In this document: positions 15,978 to 25,055 of the stretch, piece after piece
Numbering within the stretch: position 1 is the first letter of the stretch
How the letters are laid out: every line of letters begins with the position of its first letter
From: an uncultured Myxococcales bacterium
GTDB taxonomy: Bacteria; Myxococcota_A; Bradymonadia; UBA7976; VGTA01
Direction: 5' to 3'
DNA: 64,000 nucleotides
Assembly (NCBI GenBank): GCA_937146725.1
Contig: CAKZRU010000142.1
Coordinates: forward strand, 1-64,000
Translations under genes and position numbers: made by a program
The notes under the pieces: generated by a model
Database searches by the model: none
The model's input: the letters and a program-made list of their open reading frames with translations, nothing else
What the model was told of the DNA's origin: nothing

Positions 15978-17831
15978 TTATTCTTGCGACTCTTCTTCCG
16001 ACATGAATAAGTCTGGGCAACTGTCTTTGGCGATTCTGAGTTTTAAGACTTCATTGTTGCGAAGGAAACCTTGATATAAACTTGCTTTTAAGTGGCCCTC
16101 TTTTGTACCTTGCTCTGATGATCCTAAAAACAATGGATGCGCTCTTGGAATAAGACATTCAAGCACGACTCGACTAGCAACTTGAATCATATTTTGATCT
16201 TCATCTTCACCGGCGGTCCGAAAGTCAATAAGGTCTCCGCGCTCGATCAAAGTCTGCTGCGGTGAAAGTAGTAAACCTTCTGCTTCGGGTACACTCAGAA
16301 TAATTACCTTAGGTGCATAGTCTTTGGATGTTGGCAAATATGATACAGCATAAATGCCTGGTTCTACAGCAATAGAAAATCCCCCTTCTTGGTTACTCAT
16401 AGCTGTAAACCTGTGTAATGGTAAGTGGTATGCCTCTCTCCATGGCCAAGCCAACTGCAAAAGTTGAATACTCGCTTGTATAGAATTGCCATCTTCGTTG
16501 CGTAATAAACCTCTGATTAATGGTTTAGGTAGAGAACTGAGTCGTAAAGAATCAAATTCACTTAATGCCTCGAGTTCGATTTTTTGACTGCGCTCGCTTG
16601 AATGACTTGGTGGACTTAAAAATAAAGCTCCTTTTTGCTTAAAAACACTAATCTGATTGGAGTCTGAAGGAATAATCGGATAAGACATAGACCAAGAAGC
16701 AATGCCATATAAGTCATTAAAGCTGCTTGGGTGACTGTAATCTTGATCAGGTGCATTGAGCCAAGTTTGCTGAACCCAAGCAGTCCATATAGAATGATCA
16801 TCTGTATTCATATGATTGATTGTACTCAGTTCTATACTTAAAGATATCTCATTGAGAGAACCTAGATCAGGATAAGTAAGCTCAACTTCTCCTCGATTTA
16901 AATCACTCAGAGTCAAAGTCTTTCTAAGTTGTGGTAAGCGAGACTCGGGCGTTGGTGTAATCACTAACTCAAATTGAGTATTTAGTTCATTCTGTTCTAG
17001 AATCGACTCTTGCCAATAACTCAGAACCACTTCTCCATTTAGATCGGTTGTATTGATCTGGCTTATGAGTCGCTGACCATGCCAAAGTGATGCCTTAGCT
17101 CTTCCCAGAAGCACTCTTTGATCAAGACTTTGCCAAACTTTGAGTCTTAGTTCTTCTATTCCCGATACAGGAGGGAGATTTAAGTTAAAAGTACTCCCTT
17201 GTATAGAAGTAAAGCGAAAGGGAGGTAAGGCATTAGGGCTCGCAAAAAGTTCAAAATTACGCTGTTGATACTCTCCCCACAGGTTGCTTTGCTTAGTGCT
17301 TGTTGTAAATAACAATTGTACGCTTGTAAAAGGGTTTATATCGTTAAAGGTTTCATAGTCGCCTTCTTCAGAACGACTTTGAAGCCATGCATCAAGAACT
17401 AAAGAGCTTGCTTCTGCCGAAGGATCTAGAGCCACTGAAACCGTACCTAAAATCTGCTCTTGCCGTGGTAGACGAATACGAACTTTCTGAGGTAGCATTG
17501 GTTCTACATGACTCACTCGATTAGGCACAAACTGACTGTTTGTCGGAGGAGTTACAGTAAACAGGAGTCGTCCGCTAAATGGAATTGTTTCCCTATTATT
17601 CGTTTCCCACTCCCATATTTCAAGCTCTTGGACTCTTGGGTCAATACTTTCTGAGCTTGCTTCTTGCTGGGGAATATCTTCGGTTGATATACAGGCTGTC
17701 AATATAAGAGCTAAAGAAATAAGATCAATATAATAGAACGGTAAACGACTAGACTGATTGGAAAACTTCCCGATCTTCAATTGCTCAAAGATCACACTCA
17801 ATCGCTTAATATTTACCCTTTGCCCTATCAT
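15978..17831 (-). CDS. Large lipoprotein with a carboxypeptidase-regulatory-like domain
   Basis: The 617-residue protein has a long N-terminal segment ending in a hydrophobic stretch and a lipobox (LILTAC, Cys about 47), so a lipidated envelope protein is expected. The true start may lie inside the long leader. The middle is beta-rich with no family I recognise. Around residues 440-520, PLIRGLLRNEDGNSIQASIQ and GGFSIAVEPGIYAVSYLP look like a CarboxypepD_reg beta-sandwich. It is 12 bp downstream of another lipoprotein gene and probably belongs to the rsmD-coaD transcript. The function is unknown. Confidence 0.7.
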   Translation of the reverse strand: MIGQRVNIKRLSVIFEQLKIGKFSNQSSRLPFYYIDLISLALILTACISTEDIPQQEASSESIDPRVQELEIWEWETNNRETIPFSGRLLFTVTPPTNSQFVPNRVSHVEPMLPQKVRIRLPRQEQILGTVSVALDPSAEASSLVLDAWLQSRSEEGDYETFNDINPFTSVQLLFTTSTKQSNLWGEYQQRNFELFASPNALPPFRFTSIQGSTFNLNLPPVSGIEELRLKVWQSLDQRVLLGRAKASLWHGQRLISQINTTDLNGEVVLSYWQESILEQNELNTQFELVITPTPESRLPQLRKTLTLSDLNRGEVELTYPDLGSLNEISLSIELSTINHMNTDDHSIWTAWVQQTWLNAPDQDYSHPSSFNDLYGIASWSMSYPIIPSDSNQISVFKQKGALFLSPPSHSSERSQKIELEALSEFDSLRLSSLPKPLIRGLLRNEDGNSIQASIQLLQLAWPWREAYHLPLHRFTAMSNQEGGFSIAVEPGIYAVSYLPTSKDYAPKVIILSVPEAEGLLLSPQQTLIERGDLIDFRTAGEDEDQNMIQVASRVVLECLIPRAHPLFLGSSEQGTKEGHLKASLYQGFLRNNEVLKLRIAKDSCPDLFMSEEESQE

Positions 17832-17843
17832 ATTGAACTTAAC

Positions 17844-18395
17844 CTAGATTAAACAAAGCTCTTGTTGAAAGTCGATAAACCAATGCACCTTAAAACTTTT
17901 TGCATCATTCGCAAGTAATTGATTAATTGTAAGATTTTCATCTGTGTCTTGCAGAAAGGGTCTATCACTGACAATAAGTTCAACCCGATAGGGGCCTTCA
18001 AAGGTAAACAACTTAAAATCCAAACAAGGGTCAACATTAAAACGAATCCCTTCATCACGTTGACTAAATGAAATCCCTCCACCTTGATTAGACCGGTAGA
18101 TCGCATTGTAAAAACGACCTTGGTAATTTAGAAAAACCCGCCAAAATAAAGTGTCAGCTTGATTAGGGTCACTCAAAGGGCCACTATCAAACTCAAGACT
18201 AGAGCCTTGAAGCAACATAGGATTATATTCAATAATCATCGCTGGGGTTGGACTCATCCAAGTTGGATCATAGCTTGGTGCAAAGTTAGCTTCACTTTCA
18301 TCAAGTTCAATCGGCATAGGAATGATGCAAGAGCTCAATAAAATACTTAAATTAAGTACGTAAAAAACAAGTAATAATCTCAAGGAAATACTCAT
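17844..18395 (-). CDS. Small predicted lipoprotein
   Basis: The 183-residue protein has a signal peptide and lipobox (LNLSILLSSC, Cys about 23) followed by an acidic Pro-rich region. The soluble part has two further cysteines (VDPCLDFKLF and QELCLI) that could pair. The family is not recognised. It lies 6 bp after coaD and 12 bp before the larger lipoprotein, so the two lipoproteins are probably co-expressed and may act together at the envelope. Confidence 0.7.
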   Translation of the reverse strand: MSISLRLLLVFYVLNLSILLSSCIIPMPIELDESEANFAPSYDPTWMSPTPAMIIEYNPMLLQGSSLEFDSGPLSDPNQADTLFWRVFLNYQGRFYNAIYRSNQGGGISFSQRDEGIRFNVDPCLDFKLFTFEGPYRVELIVSDRPFLQDTDENLTINQLLANDAKSFKVHWFIDFQQELCLI

Positions 18396-18401
18396 CTTAT
18401 C

Positions 18402-18911
18402 CTAAGAGCTATGAAACTTAGCCTGTAAACTTTTTTGCACACATTTTGGAACAAACTCAGAAACATCTCCACCATTCATTGCTACATCTCTAATTAAACT
18501 AGAGGATACAAAAAAATGTTCTTCACTGGTCATTAAAAAAACAAAATCAACATCTTCTGTGAGTCGGCGATTCATACTTGCCATTTGAAATTCATATTCA
18601 AAATCACTCATTGCTCTTAATCCACGCAGAACATTTCTTACGCCAATACTTCTTGCAAAATCTACTAAAAGGCCTTCGGCAAGCGGAACAACCTCAATGC
18701 GAGGTTCATCGGCAAAGGTCTCCCTAATCATTTCTACTCTTTCTTCAAAAGTAAAAATAGGTGATTTTTTTATGTTACGAGCTACAGCAATCGTAATCCG
18801 GTCAAAAACAGCCAGTCCTCTTTTGACAATATCGACATGTCCAACTGTGATCGGATCAAAAGAGCCCGGATAAAGTGCGTGCTGATTGGCTTTTGGGCTA
18901 GCGAAAGTCAT
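18402..18911 (-). CDS. coaD: Phosphopantetheine adenylyltransferase
   Basis: The 169-residue protein has the usual CoaD length. It has the nucleotidyltransferase signature ALYPGSFDPITVGHVDIVKR (residues 12-31, TxGH type), the substrate loop RGLRAMSDFEYEFQMASMNR (about 93-112) and VSSSLIRDVA (ISSTxxR equivalent). It transfers AMP to 4'-phosphopantetheine in the penultimate step of CoA synthesis. AAGG lies 5 bp before the ATG. The position after rsmD is the common rsmD-coaD order. Confidence 0.96.
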   Translation of the reverse strand: MTFASPKANQHALYPGSFDPITVGHVDIVKRGLAVFDRITIAVARNIKKSPIFTFEERVEMIRETFADEPRIEVVPLAEGLLVDFARSIGVRNVLRGLRAMSDFEYEFQMASMNRRLTEDVDFVFLMTSEEHFFVSSSLIRDVAMNGGDVSEFVPKCVQKSLQAKFHSS

Positions 18912-18972
18912 ATAAACCTTATTTAAATAAAAGTTATACTATAATCACACTATAAGTGATTTATATGAGGAG

Positions 18973-19563
18973 TCAAAGAGAAGCATTCGTAGAAGTCATA
19001 CGGTTTAAAAAGCTAATAAAAGTATCTCCATATAAGCGTCGATCACTTAAACTCCAGCCATATGGTGGAACAAAAACATCTTTCTTTTCGTGCTCAATGA
19101 CGACAATTCCTTCTTCTCCGAGCCAATCTATATCTAATTTTTCAAGAATCTGAGGGCCCAAGCGATCTTTGTAGGGTGGGTCTGCCATAATGACTTGATA
19201 AGGTGATACAGGTTTTTGGTTCAAAAATCTTTCTACCTTTTGTGCCAAAACCTTAACCTGTGGTTCATGACTCTTGATTGCTTTCTGAACAGTCATTAAG
19301 TTTTCTTTCAGTACTTTTATAGTACGATTATCAGACTCTACTGCACACAAATAACTAGCTCCACGGCTCAAAAATTCAGCCCCAAGACTACCCGAACCTG
19401 CATAAAGATCTAAAACTCTAGCGTGCTCAAACTCAAGATCAAAGCGATGTTCAAGAATATTAAATATGGCTTGTCGAACTTTATCCGAAGTAGGCCTTAC
19501 TTGACCGCCACGATATACTTTTAAAGCTCGGCCTTTCGCTTCTCCACCGGTGACTCTAATCAT
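18973..19563 (-). CDS. rsmD: 16S rRNA (guanine966-N2)-methyltransferase
   Basis: The start at 19563 is chosen because AGGAGG lies 4 bp upstream; an in-frame ATG at 19584 only adds MKNIGGF. The 196-residue protein begins MIRVTGGEAKGRALKV, has the SAM-binding motif VLDLYAGSGSLGAEFLSRGA, and carries the catalytic MADPPYKDR (DPPY). It methylates G966 of 16S rRNA during 30S assembly. It leads the rsmD-coaD-lipoprotein group. Confidence 0.95.
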   Translation of the reverse strand: MIRVTGGEAKGRALKVYRGGQVRPTSDKVRQAIFNILEHRFDLEFEHARVLDLYAGSGSLGAEFLSRGASYLCAVESDNRTIKVLKENLMTVQKAIKSHEPQVKVLAQKVERFLNQKPVSPYQVIMADPPYKDRLGPQILEKLDIDWLGEEGIVVIEHEKKDVFVPPYGWSLSDRRLYGDTFISFLNRMTSTNASL

Positions 19564-19740
19564 GAAGCCTCCTATATTTTTCATAATTTTATTTATACTT
19601 TTTTCTAAGTGACTATAAACTTATCTTTGGAATTGTGTAGACTTTACAAGTGCTATCTTGGCTTGATAGGTTTAAGAAGCCTTGATGTAGGTACAACAAG
19701 CCACTCCAAAGAGCGTTGGGGTTGGTAAAAAGGAATGTAA

Positions 19741-21345
19741 ATGAGTAGGGATGACGTAAAAGATCAACAAGAAAAAAGCACTGCTAAAGTACAAGAGCTT
19801 GATGGTTCGCTAAATACTGATCTTGACCGTGCTCAAACAGAAGCGAACTCACAACTCGCTCAACTTGCTTCTCCTTTCGCTCAAGTGCTGACTCCGGCTG
19901 ATCTTATTGATTTATGGGATGAAAGCGATGGCTTCTTTGATAACTTAAATGATCCCAGCGACTTTATTGAGCCGGAAGGTAGTCCAACATATCAACTGAG
20001 TGATCAAGATTTAGGTTATTTTAAAGATACGGCCCATGAGCCTAAGAGTTTGTCTAAGCAAAGCGAGCATACTGAAGCCAAGATATCTGTTGCAGAAATG
20101 AATTCCCAGCAGAACTTTGCTCATACGAAGTCAAGCACAGTACTGACTGATCCAAATAAAACGACCGTTAAATTATTTGAGCAAAGCCATCAGTCGATTC
20201 TCAATAAAGAGCCTAGTAAAGAGCCTAGTAAAGAGCCTAGTATAGAGCCTAGTATAGAGCGAGAAGCGCCCGGCACACGAACCAATCTGCAAAAAGAGAC
20301 AGCGATCAATCTTAAAGAAGCATCCCCCCACACTCAAGTTAATCAGCCTGAAAAGAAAGCCACTCAACCCTCTTTAAATGAAAGATTTAAGCGCAGAAAT
20401 GAACTGAATCCTTCAAAAACTCAACTTATTGTGGTTGCTGGTGGTAAAGGCGGTGTTGGCCGTAGCATGTTGTGTGCAAACTTAGCCTTTGCTCTTGCTC
20501 ATTTAAGTTCTCGTGAGGTTGGATTAGTTGATCTTGATCCTTTACATGGTAGCTTACATACTTATTTAGGCTTAGAACCACATATTGATTTACCGGGTCG
20601 AGCCTTAAGAGGTGGTATTAAGCCAAGCTCAGAACAAATTCCAAAGAGTAAGGTGGTTCTGACTCGTGTTCCCCGCCCCCTTTGCGAGCCTTTAAGTGAG
20701 GAAAGTCGAGAGCAGACTCTAAAAATTGCCTTGGACTTAAAACATCAGTGGCTCATTGTAGATGCGGGAGCTTATTCTGATTCTTTTACACTCGATTTGT
20801 TTGTCAATGCAGATCAGAGCTTGATTATGTATTCACCTGACCCCAATGCTCTTGAAGCAGGACATCTTTTTTTACAAAGGGCCTTATACCGACAACTGGT
20901 CAATCGAGGTGATGAGGCCTCTAGTCTGGCACGTTCATTGTTAAATGCAGACTATGAAGGTTTACTAACCGGTCCAAGTGCTTTAGCACGCTCATTAAAG
21001 CATATTCATCCCCAAGCTTGTCAGCAACTTGAAACAAGCATTAGTGAGTTTAACCCCAAAGTTATTGTGAATCACTGCCGAACTCAAACCGATCGTTCTA
21101 CCGCTGATGAGATTACTTCTGTTTTAAAACGTAAATGGCGTGTATATCCAGAAGTCTTAGGAACGATTTCTCATCATCATATAGCTTTACAAAGTTTAAT
21201 TGAACGGCGTCCACTGGCCCAAGCTTTTCCAAGTTCTTCTGTATATTTAGATATTGAAAAGATCGCTCGACAGATCATAAAAGAGCATTCAAATAAACAA
21301 ATATCGACTTCTTCCTCAGCTTCTTCATATTTGTCACATCATTAG
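19741..21345 (+). CDS. MinD/ParA-like P-loop ATPase with a long disordered N-terminus
   Basis: Of the 534 residues, the first 215 or so are polar and disordered, with a four-fold EPSK/EPSI repeat. The ATPase begins at TQLIVVAGGKGGVGRSMLCA (about 223-242). This is a deviant Walker A in which the usual second lysine is Arg (KGGVGRS). VGLVDLDPLHGS and WLIVDAGAYSD follow as the other nucleotide-site motifs. The domain is closest to MinD/FlhG-like positioning ATPases. AAGGA precedes the ATG. It lies 11 bp upstream of a Ser/Thr kinase gene, so kinase regulation of this ATPase is a reasonable guess. Confidence 0.82.
   Translation: MSRDDVKDQQEKSTAKVQELDGSLNTDLDRAQTEANSQLAQLASPFAQVLTPADLIDLWDESDGFFDNLNDPSDFIEPEGSPTYQLSDQDLGYFKDTAHEPKSLSKQSEHTEAKISVAEMNSQQNFAHTKSSTVLTDPNKTTVKLFEQSHQSILNKEPSKEPSKEPSIEPSIEREAPGTRTNLQKETAINLKEASPHTQVNQPEKKATQPSLNERFKRRNELNPSKTQLIVVAGGKGGVGRSMLCANLAFALAHLSSREVGLVDLDPLHGSLHTYLGLEPHIDLPGRALRGGIKPSSEQIPKSKVVLTRVPRPLCEPLSEESREQTLKIALDLKHQWLIVDAGAYSDSFTLDLFVNADQSLIMYSPDPNALEAGHLFLQRALYRQLVNRGDEASSLARSLLNADYEGLLTGPSALARSLKHIHPQACQQLETSISEFNPKVIVNHCRTQTDRSTADEITSVLKRKWRVYPEVLGTISHHHIALQSLIERRPLAQAFPSSSVYLDIEKIARQIIKEHSNKQISTSSSASSYLSHH
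20206..20253 (+). repeat. 12-bp tandem repeat x4 encoding EPSK/EPSI
   Basis: Copies of a[a/t]agagcctagt lie in frame at 20206-20217, 20218-20229, 20230-20241 and 20242-20253, and a fifth begins after them. They lie in the disordered N-terminal region of the ParA-like ATPase. Confidence 0.92.
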
Positions 21346-21356
21346 GAAGGCAAGCC

Positions 21357-23225
21357 ATGAGTCAGTTTTCAGCATCATTAATCGGCCAAGAGTTCGCAGG
21401 ATACCGTATGACTGAACTCATCGGGGAGGGAGGAATGGCGGTGGTGATGAAAGCGGAGAATTTGGTTGATTCTCGCATTAGACGTGCTTTTAAAATCATC
21501 AAGCCGGAATATAAAAATCGAGCTCAGTTTTATGAGCGTTTTATACGTGAAGCGATCGTTCTAGAAAGGCTTAGAAGTAAGCATTTGGTTGCCTTGCATG
21601 GCTTAAGACAAGAACATGACCAACTTTTTATTGAACTTGAGCTTTTAGAGGGCTTTTCTCTCGATCAAATCCCTACCCAATACAACAATTTAAAGATAGA
21701 GCAGGTCGTTCAGTGGATGTATCAGGCAGCCCTAGGTTTAGCAGAGGCCCATGAGCAAAATATCATCCATCGTGATATGAAGCCGGGTAACCTTTATTTA
21801 CACAAAGACCAAACAATTAAGATTTTAGATTTTGGGATTGCCAAGGTCACAAATGAGATGGAAAGCCAGCAACATGAAACACTGCAAGGACATGTTTTAG
21901 GTTCTCCGGCTTTTATGGCACCGGAAGTTTGTGAAGGCAAAGAGTCAAGTCCACAAGCTGATGTGTATGGTTTAGCCTTGATTGCCTATCAGCTCATACT
22001 TGGACGACATCCCTTGGTGCCCTTAGATCGTACCTTAAATACGATGCAAGTGATGATGACCCATATTAAAACCGAGCTCCCCTCACTTAGGTCACATTGC
22101 TCATCACTACCACAACTCGAAACTGTTCTTAAAAAAGCCGCTCATAAGAATAAGGCACTTCGTTATCAAAATGGAGCAGAGTTTGCTCAAGCCTTAGAGT
22201 CTTTATTTAAAGAAAAAATATCCATATCTTCTTCTGAGCAAGCACTTGAGTTTAAAGACTTAAATGATGAGGAAAGCTTTAGTTGGCGAGCGCCTCTGCT
22301 CACCTTATTACTCATCATTGTTTCTATTTGGAGTCTCAACTTTAAGTGGAATGAGCAGGACAGAGAACAACCTATGCTCAGAACGATATCAAAAAAGAGC
22401 CAAGTGAGTGACCAATTAACCAAGCAAGCAAATCAGCATCAGCTCGTTCAAAGCAAACAAGAAAAAAAACCTTTGACGACCTTGGCCTCAAAGTCTAGCA
22501 GCGACCAACCCGCACAAAAAAAGACTCAACAAAAACAACAAAAAAAACGAGCAGAAACATACCTAAAAGCATTAGATTTAACTTGGATCTCACTTCCTGA
22601 TGAACAGGGAAGAACTCGATCAATCTTAAAGACTGAAGTCACTGTTGCTCAGTATTCGTTATGTGTAAAAGCCGGTGCTTGCACTGCTAACTTTCAAAGT
22701 GATAAGGCGCTTTTTGGCCGTTGTACTTACCCTTTGAAGCAGGTCAATTTGCCGGTAAACTGTGTCACTCTTCCTGAAGCCAAAGCTTTTGCTGCTTGGG
22801 TTGACTCTCTTTACCAAGTGCTTGATTCTGAACACCGTATTGCCAATGAGTCATCCTTTGTTTTATTACCCACTCTTGGCGATTGGAAGGCGGCACTTGG
22901 TGGCCAAGTACATCCTTGGGGAAGTGAATCGGCAAGCTGTGATAAAGCGGTGTTTTTTGAACGTTCGCCCAGCTGTGAGGGTAAATTAGCACCACAGAAA
23001 GTATGTTCAAGACCAGCCGGAAATAATCCTAATGGTGCCTGTGATCTTTATGGAAATCTTTGGGAGTGGATCAGTGACCCCAATCAAGATGAGGCTCAAC
23101 TTGCTCTCACCATTGGTGGTGCTTGGTCTAGTGCTCTTGTTGATCTTAGCCCAAATGCCACCAAACTTCGTTCAGCCGCTCAAAAAGACCCAAGTGTAGG
23201 TATCCGCCTGATCTATCTACATTAA
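21357..23225 (+). CDS. Ser/Thr protein kinase with membrane helix and FGE-sulfatase-like C-terminus
   Basis: The 622-residue protein has a cytoplasmic Hanks-type kinase (residues 16-290): glycine loop GEGGMAVV, Lys46 in AFKIIKPE, catalytic HRDMKPGN (Asp140), DFGIAK (Asp158) and FMAPE. A single membrane helix lies at about 312-328. After a charged linker the outer part (about 405-622) is an FGE/SUMF1-like domain: LKTEVTVAQYSLCVKAG, GACDLYGNLWEWISDP, GGAWSS and SVGIRLI. The catalytic cysteine segment of true FGE enzymes is not evident, so this is probably a sensory or binding version. It sits between the MinD-like ATPase and a TPR lipoprotein gene. Confidence 0.9.
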   Translation: MSQFSASLIGQEFAGYRMTELIGEGGMAVVMKAENLVDSRIRRAFKIIKPEYKNRAQFYERFIREAIVLERLRSKHLVALHGLRQEHDQLFIELELLEGFSLDQIPTQYNNLKIEQVVQWMYQAALGLAEAHEQNIIHRDMKPGNLYLHKDQTIKILDFGIAKVTNEMESQQHETLQGHVLGSPAFMAPEVCEGKESSPQADVYGLALIAYQLILGRHPLVPLDRTLNTMQVMMTHIKTELPSLRSHCSSLPQLETVLKKAAHKNKALRYQNGAEFAQALESLFKEKISISSSEQALEFKDLNDEESFSWRAPLLTLLLIIVSIWSLNFKWNEQDREQPMLRTISKKSQVSDQLTKQANQHQLVQSKQEKKPLTTLASKSSSDQPAQKKTQQKQQKKRAETYLKALDLTWISLPDEQGRTRSILKTEVTVAQYSLCVKAGACTANFQSDKALFGRCTYPLKQVNLPVNCVTLPEAKAFAAWVDSLYQVLDSEHRIANESSFVLLPTLGDWKAALGGQVHPWGSESASCDKAVFFERSPSCEGKLAPQKVCSRPAGNNPNGACDLYGNLWEWISDPNQDEAQLALTIGGAWSSALVDLSPNATKLRSAAQKDPSVGIRLIYLH

Positions 23226-23260
23226 TCAGTGCTTAATATTTAGATCAATTGGATAAATCT

Positions 23261-24043
23261 ATGTCTATCAACTTCTGTAAGTTCAATGAATATAAACTCA
23301 TTTTACTAGCCAGTCTGCTCTTAATCACTGTCGCCTGTGGGCCACAAATCAAAGAAAGTCAAATTAAGAAAGCCGCTTATCACCATCGTTTGGCCTATGG
23401 TCACTTTTTTGAAAATGGTGATAGTGATGCTGCTTTACAGGAAGCGCTTCTCAGCCTGCAATTTAATCCAGATGTTGCCGAAGTTCATATGCTCACCGGC
23501 TTAATTTATACCGGTCGCAGTGACTTACTTAAGGCCTTAAAGTACTATCGAAGAGCCATAGAGATCAAGCCTGACTATTATGAAGCCAAAAATAACTTGG
23601 GAACAGTTTATCTCTCATTAGGCATGTGGCAAAAAGCCATTGAGGTTTTTAGTGATTTGAGTCAAATCGATGAGTATCGGACTCCGGCCATGGGCTATAA
23701 TAATTTAGGATGGGCATATTATAAACTTGCCCAATATGAGGTCGCTAAAAAATACTTTGTCAATGCTACCCAGCTTAATCCTCGCCTATGTCCACCTCAT
23801 AATAATTTGGGCTTAGCTTATATTGAACTCAATGATGAAGAACGAGCGGAACGTTCATTAAAAGCTGCTATTAAGATCTGTCCCCAATATGCAGAGCCAC
23901 ATCTTCATCTTGGGCAACTTTATGCTAAGCAGGCCAAGCAACAAAAGGCACTGAGCGCATTAGAGACTTGCCGTCGTTTAGCCAAAGAAAGCGATGTTGG
24001 ACTGCGTTGTTCAGGCCTTCTCAAGCAAGTTAATCAACCCTAA
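23261..24043 (+). CDS. TPR-repeat lipoprotein
   Basis: I use ATG 23261; a TTG 12 bp upstream is possible but has no ribosome site. The 260-residue protein has a signal peptide with lipobox (LLLITVAC) and then about five tetratricopeptide repeats, for example YYRRAIEIKPDYYEAKNNLG and YFVNATQLNPRLCPPHNNLG. It resembles PilF/PilW-type and other outer-membrane TPR lipoproteins that scaffold envelope complexes. No type IV pilus genes adjoin it, so a pilotin role is not claimed. It is the third gene after the ATPase and the kinase. Confidence 0.83.
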   Translation: MSINFCKFNEYKLILLASLLLITVACGPQIKESQIKKAAYHHRLAYGHFFENGDSDAALQEALLSLQFNPDVAEVHMLTGLIYTGRSDLLKALKYYRRAIEIKPDYYEAKNNLGTVYLSLGMWQKAIEVFSDLSQIDEYRTPAMGYNNLGWAYYKLAQYEVAKKYFVNATQLNPRLCPPHNNLGLAYIELNDEERAERSLKAAIKICPQYAEPHLHLGQLYAKQAKQQKALSALETCRRLAKESDVGLRCSGLLKQVNQP

Positions 24044-24140
24044 ATCCGACCTTCTTTTGGCTAGATCACTGAGATAGATATATAGCTCATTGCTGATTTA
24101 AGCTCATTCAATCACTTTATTTTATTATAGGATCATTAAT

Positions 24141-25028
24141 ATGTCTGATGTTTTACCAGAGCTTCCTTTTACCTTGCCCTCAATGCTCCAAGAAGCTACG
24201 CGGATTGAAAGCTACCGGTCGCTCTATTTATTTTACTTAGAGCAATTTCCTCAAACTTGGTTTTTAATCTTTCATCATGGCAAGGCCAACGAAGTAGGCC
24301 AAGATGTGCTTAATGAGCTTGAGCAACTTAATACTGAACTTGCTGGACCTAATAGCCCACAGTGCTTAATCAGCTTGTCTGTACGAAAAAGCCGAAGTGG
24401 CAAGGATATTTTTATTGCAGGTGCTAACGTGACCGAACGTAGCGACTGGGATAATGAAAGGGTGAAAGCACACGTCCGGCGACAACGTAAAATCTTGCAA
24501 GACCTACGGCATGCACCTTTATTTCATATTTGTCTGATTAATGGTCTTGCTTTGGGGTGGGGTACCGAATTTTTAATTACTGCTGACTATAAGTTAGCTT
24601 GTGATCAAGCCGCCTTTGCTCTACCCGAAACCGGTTTAGGCATTTTGCCCGGCGCTGGTGGCACCAGTGAACTTGCTACTCTAATTGGTCCGGCACATAC
24701 ACTCCGTTTAGGTATGACCGGCGAACAAATCAAGGCCGATGAAGCTTTGCGGATTGGTTTGGTTCAAGAAAGATGCACCGATATAGATGAAGCTTTAGCT
24801 CGTGCCCTTATTTTGGCTCGATTAGTCAGTAAGAAATCTCCTACTGCTTGTGCCGCTTTTAAGCGTGGACTTTTAGGTTCTTTGGGGCAAGATTTAAGCA
24901 CTCGTACCGAGGGAGAAGCCCTTGCCTATGAAAAATGTGTGAGTAGTGGAGAAGCCGCGATTGGACGCAGAGACTTTCATTTAATTAAAACGGGTCAAAG
25001 TCCTCAATGGGGGCCAAAACAAGTTTAA
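24141..25028 (+). CDS. Enoyl-CoA hydratase/isomerase family protein
   Basis: The 295-residue crotonase-fold protein has HICLINGLALGWGTEFLITA (about 131-150) forming the first oxyanion-hole strand and helix. FALPETGLGILPGAGGTSEL (about 160-179) carries the Glu used for hydration in this family. The first core motif, before the CoA site, is HGKANEVGQDVLNELEQL. Enoyl-CoA hydratase is the default; other crotonase reactions are possible. AGGATC lies upstream of the ATG. No other fatty-acid gene adjoins it. Confidence 0.85.
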   Translation: MSDVLPELPFTLPSMLQEATRIESYRSLYLFYLEQFPQTWFLIFHHGKANEVGQDVLNELEQLNTELAGPNSPQCLISLSVRKSRSGKDIFIAGANVTERSDWDNERVKAHVRRQRKILQDLRHAPLFHICLINGLALGWGTEFLITADYKLACDQAAFALPETGLGILPGAGGTSELATLIGPAHTLRLGMTGEQIKADEALRIGLVQERCTDIDEALARALILARLVSKKSPTACAAFKRGLLGSLGQDLSTRTEGEALAYEKCVSSGEAAIGRRDFHLIKTGQSPQWGPKQV

Positions 25029-25055
25029 GCTTTAATGAATCAATTCTTGAAAGCT

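Noticed and set aside
25029..25055. An AAGCTTT/AAAGCTT inverted repeat near the convergent gene ends
   Set aside because: The stem is all weak pairs apart from the GC core, the loop is 16 nt and there is no clean T-run. It is not supportable as a terminator.
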